Of a stretch of DNA of 33,803 nt, positions 33,312 through 33,803 are shown piece after piece. The position numbers were made by a program, and so were the translations under genes. The stretch is taken from positions 1-33,803 of IMG/VR virus record IMGVR_UViG_3300035228_001434; one strand, 5' to 3'. Below the pieces are notes generated by a model. The model was not told the DNA's origin. It ran no database searches and was given only the letters and a program-made list of their open reading frames with translations. The first letter of the stretch is position 1. Each line of letters opens with the position of its first letter. The stretch comes from a virus.

Positions 33312-33341
33312 CACTTTTAATTCTTTTATTGGCTTTTAATA

Positions 33342-33803
33342 ATGAGCACTTTACAAACCACGATCCTTAAGCACCCAGATGCTGCTGGTAGTCAGGTTAC
33401 GTTTACCAGTGGTGGTGACATTAATTTTGACAGTGGCACAGTTTACATTGACAGCACAGCTAATCGATTAGGCATCGGTACAAATACCCCAACTGCAAAA
33501 CTAACGGTAGAAGACAGCACAGCTACCAAAGCAAATTTTACACACGCCTCTAGCAACAAAACAGCTCTATATATAGAGAGTGACGATACTTCAGCACGAA
33601 TTGGCTCTACATATTATGGAAGTGGCGGATCATTTAAGCCTTTAGCTTTTTTGACTGCTGGGACCGAGCGGATGTCAATATCCAGCTCGGGCACGTCCAC
33701 ATTTGCGAGTACCGTTCAAGTAGGTGGTAATCCATTCCCAGGTACAGCAACTGGTTTTGCTGCTTACATCGATGGTTCTATAGCTTTAAGTTCTGCTAGT
33801 GCA
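33342..33803 (+). CDS. Tail fibre protein, 3'-truncated at window edge
   Basis: Translation from ATG 33342 stays open for 154 codons to the right edge. The sequence MSTLQTTILKHPDAAGSQVT, then VYIDSTANRLGIGTNTP with LTVEDS, has the 'N/GRLGIGTxxPxxxLxV' pattern found just upstream of S74 domains in phage fibres. It may therefore be another S74 fibre whose chaperone lies beyond the edge. The start is 30 bases after the terminator, which may mean a new transcript begins here, though no promoter is obvious in the AT-rich gap. Confidence 0.75.
   Translation, partial: MSTLQTTILKHPDAAGSQVTFTSGGDINFDSGTVYIDSTANRLGIGTNTPTAKLTVEDSTATKANFTHASSNKTALYIESDDTSARIGSTYYGSGGSFKPLAFLTAGTERMSISSSGTSTFASTVQVGGNPFPGTATGFAAYIDGSIALSSASA

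Noticed and set aside
1-33803. tRNA genes, CRISPR arrays, insertion sequences, integrase or attachment sites
   Set aside because: None was seen: no cloverleaf-like sequence, no regular direct repeats with spacers, and no transposase or integrase motifs in any convincing frame.

Overview
The window is one contiguous piece of a tailed double-stranded DNA phage (or prophage) genome: the structural region of a long-tailed siphovirus with a lambda-type tail. No ribosomal RNA, tRNA, CRISPR array or insertion sequence was seen. A cyanobacterial host is my best guess, by inference. Several proteins (the DUF6496-like and 'WLLWGGD' small domains, the S74 fibre, the small fibre-cluster protein at 33025) are of types I associate with cyanophages. 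Most genes lack a Shine-Dalgarno sequence and many starts are preceded by two pyrimidines, as reported for cyanobacteria. Base composition and codon use look uniform, so there is no obvious recent insertion.

Layout. 2-2213: truncated portal carrying extra C-terminal domains, then a Mu gpF/SPP1 gp7-like minor head protein. 2250-4171: a GT4 glycosyltransferase and an FkbM methyltransferase inside the head module. 4207-5109: small accessory proteins, two of which appear to be joined by a programmed -1 frameshift. 5106-5384 (minus strand): an XRE-type repressor-like gene facing a divergent control region with a 17-bp palindrome. 5450-8140: protease/scaffold, decoration protein and major capsid protein. 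8193-10821: neck and tail-completion genes and the tail tube, with a strong terminator after the tail tube. 11047-12014: lambda G/GT-like tail chaperones with a second predicted -1 frameshift. 12055-16023: tape measure. 16026-21424: lambda M, L, K, I and J equivalents in canonical order. 21429-33803: a fibre/receptor-binding cluster of small baseplate-type proteins, two tandem paralogues, a long fibre, an S74 self-cleaving fibre and further fibre genes, the last running off the right edge.

Genes overlap by 1-8 bases in many places, so expression is probably through a few long transcripts. The glycosyltransferase and methyltransferase may modify virion proteins or host glycans. The repressor-like gene could control the capsid genes downstream. 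The most interesting items are the frameshift at 4455-4493 (dnaX-type slippery heptamer, 5-base spacer, 8-bp hairpin, and a downstream domain with no usable start codon), the repressor with its palindrome, and the roughly 300-residue insertion that splits the iron-sulfur cysteine pairs of the lambda gpL homologue.
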